DNA of 64,000 nt from Prado023 sp963753075 (lineage in GTDB: Bacteria; Actinomycetota; Actinomycetes; S36-B12; CAIYMF01): the NCBI GenBank assembly GCA_963753075.1, contig CAVWAR010000010.1, positions 62,001 through 126,000 on the forward strand, given 5' to 3'. Of the stretch, positions 62,866 through 64,000 are shown one piece after another. Made by a program: the position numbers and the translations under genes. The notes under the pieces are model-generated. The model ran no database searches. It had not been told where the DNA came from and worked only from the letters and a program-made list of their open reading frames with translations. Position 1 is the stretch's first letter, and each line of letters begins with the position of its first letter.

Positions 62866-63923
62866 CCCTGACCAGCATCACGACCAGGGAGGGACTCCAC
62901 GAGTACCTCCACGCGGCGATCCAGCTCGAGCACGCGACGATCCCGCCGTACCTGACAGCCCTGTACTCCCTGAAGCCCGGATCCAACTCCCCTGCCTTCC
63001 ACGTCATCCGGGTCGTGGTCGTGGAGGAGATGCTGCACCTCACGCTCGCGGCCAACATCCTCAACGCCGTCGGCGGGGACCCGGACCTCACGCGTTCCAG
63101 CTTCGTGCCGCGCTACCCGGTGTACCTGCCCGACGGCGAGACCGACTTCATGGTCAGCCTGGAGCCGTTCTCGCACTCGGCGATCGACAGCTTCCTGCTG
63201 ATCGAGCGCCCCGCGCAGTCGCCGTCGGAGGAGGCGCGGGTCGTGCGCCGCTCCCGAGAGGGCACCACGATCCCCGCGGTCAATCCCGAGGGCGACGACG
63301 GCCTGCACTTCTACAGCATCGGGGAGTTCTACGCCGAGATCGGACGCGGGCTGCAGTACCTGCACGACCGGGGCGAGGACCTGTTCATCGGCGATCCGTC
63401 CCGCCAGGTCACACCCGACCTGTACTACTCGGGCGGTGGGGACGTGATCCCGGTGAAGGACCTCGAGTCAGCCCTTGCGGCGATCCGCCTGATCAGCGAG
63501 CAGGGCGAGGGCCTGGCCGGCGGGATCTACGACGAGGAGGCCGAGCTCTCGCACTACTACCGATTCCAGCAGCTCAAGCTCGGGCGGTACTACCAGCCCG
63601 GGGACCTCCCGGACGAGCCGACCGGACCCGCCCTGGACGTCGAGTGGGACGCGGTCTACCCGACGCTGCGCAACGCACGCGGCAGCGACTACCCCGCCGG
63701 CTCGGACCTGCGGGCCGCCTCCGACCAGTTCAATGCCGACTACGCCGGCTTCCTGGCCGAGCTCACCGACGCGTTCAACGGCCGGCCGGACCTGCTCATC
63801 CCGGCCGTCGGCGGCATGTTCACGCTGCGCGACCAGATGACGCGCATCGCCCGGAACCCGGTCCCGGGCCGGCCGGGAGTCAACGCCGCGCCCACGTTCG
63901 AGATGCCGGAGGCCACCTCGTGA
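62862..63923 (+). CDS. VioB-type ferritin-like protein
   Basis: The 353-residue protein has the ferritin-like domain (PF12902) of violacein VioB and StaD/RebD iminophenylpyruvate dimer synthases. Metal-binding glutamates and histidines are seen in AIQLEHATIPPYLTALYSL and RVVVVEEMLHLTLAANILNA. A C-terminal region (residues about 200-353) has LSHYYRFQQLKLGRYYQPGD. VioB itself is much longer and has more domains, so this is the stand-alone domain. It overlaps the GMC gene and the next gene by four bases on each side. A metal-dependent oxidation in the same pathway as the GMC enzyme is inferred. Confidence 0.85.
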   Translation: MTLTSITTREGLHEYLHAAIQLEHATIPPYLTALYSLKPGSNSPAFHVIRVVVVEEMLHLTLAANILNAVGGDPDLTRSSFVPRYPVYLPDGETDFMVSLEPFSHSAIDSFLLIERPAQSPSEEARVVRRSREGTTIPAVNPEGDDGLHFYSIGEFYAEIGRGLQYLHDRGEDLFIGDPSRQVTPDLYYSGGGDVIPVKDLESALAAIRLISEQGEGLAGGIYDEEAELSHYYRFQQLKLGRYYQPGDLPDEPTGPALDVEWDAVYPTLRNARGSDYPAGSDLRAASDQFNADYAGFLAELTDAFNGRPDLLIPAVGGMFTLRDQMTRIARNPVPGRPGVNAAPTFEMPEATS

Positions 63924-64000
63924 GCACCGACACCGATCGTATGGAGGGGTTCCTGTCACTCTCGGCCACCCTCACGGCATTCTCCGAGTTCGATCTGCGT
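63920..64000 (+). CDS. Third gene of the GMC operon, cut by window end
   Basis: A GTG at 63920 overlaps the ferritin-like stop (GTGA). The first residues (STDTDRMEGFLSLSATLTAF, then SEFDLR) resemble the start of small subunits of gluconate/sorbitol dehydrogenases, which usually have FLxLSxxLTGF near the N terminus. Only 27 codons are inside the window, so the call is tentative. Confidence 0.5.
   Translation, partial: MSTDTDRMEGFLSLSATLTAFSEFDLR

Overview
The window is high-GC DNA from an actinomycete. This follows from its gene content: a maltokinase of the GlgE glycogen route, the actinobacterial families DUF3145, DUF3052 and DUF3159, a homodimeric pyruvate dehydrogenase E1 (aceE), a mycothiol-type MDMPI-domain protein, EgtB of ergothioneine synthesis, and the gene order Nif3-like / zinc-ribbon hairpin / RNase H-phosphatase that I know from the mycobacterial Rv2230c-Rv2228c cluster. 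Many genes start with GTG, and several starts sit 6-7 bases after a TANNNT hexamer, as in leaderless actinobacterial transcripts. I cannot name genus or species.

Positions 1-6200 are a disturbed region. It holds a frameshifted IS110-family element, a second IS110 element that looks intact, a relic of a third, two broken genes, a tRNA methyltransferase gene (trmO), a small membrane protein and a CAT-anticodon tRNA. Positions 6380-15100 carry a CPBP protease, a sensor kinase broken by one base, a dimethylglycine/sarcosine dehydrogenase-like flavoprotein, maltokinase, DUF3145 and a tandem GNAT protein translationally coupled to aceE (15116-17842). From 18000 to 23650 there are DUF3052, the MDMPI protein divergent from an AhpE-type peroxiredoxin, an FG-GAP secreted protein, tRNA-Val(TAC) and a DUF389 membrane protein.

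Positions 23708-29362 form one tight operon: acyl/acetyl-CoA synthetase, E1alpha, E1beta and E2 of a 2-oxoacid dehydrogenase, and a stand-alone acyl carrier protein. This is the most unusual metabolic unit here and a second pyruvate-dehydrogenase-like system besides aceE. Next come a large membrane protein with an internal kinase-like domain, the Nif3/zinc-ribbon/RNase H operon, a secreted protein, and the RNase P RNA gene (36641-37058) with a promoter and an upstream hairpin.

Positions 37100-51100 are accessory: acetyltransferase, methyltransferases, a TetR regulator with two palindromic operators facing a DUF4386 membrane protein, DUF2157, an 11-residue-repeat protein, amidohydrolase, aldehyde dehydrogenase, alpha/beta hydrolase, a Ser-X-X triplet-repeat protein, and gene fragments. 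Positions 51300-55240 are an operon of ABC transporter, NarL-type kinase and regulator. The right end carries a terpene-cyclase-fold protein, a GH15 glucanase/trehalase, EgtB, a TMEM175 channel, and an overlapping operon of GMC oxidoreductase, VioB-type ferritin-like protein and a third gene cut by the window edge.

Convergent gene ends twice carry degenerate repeat quartets (two forward, two inverted copies; 7668-7833 and 40549-40724). Three single-base frame breaks occur in the first 8.4 kb, which may be decay or sequence error.
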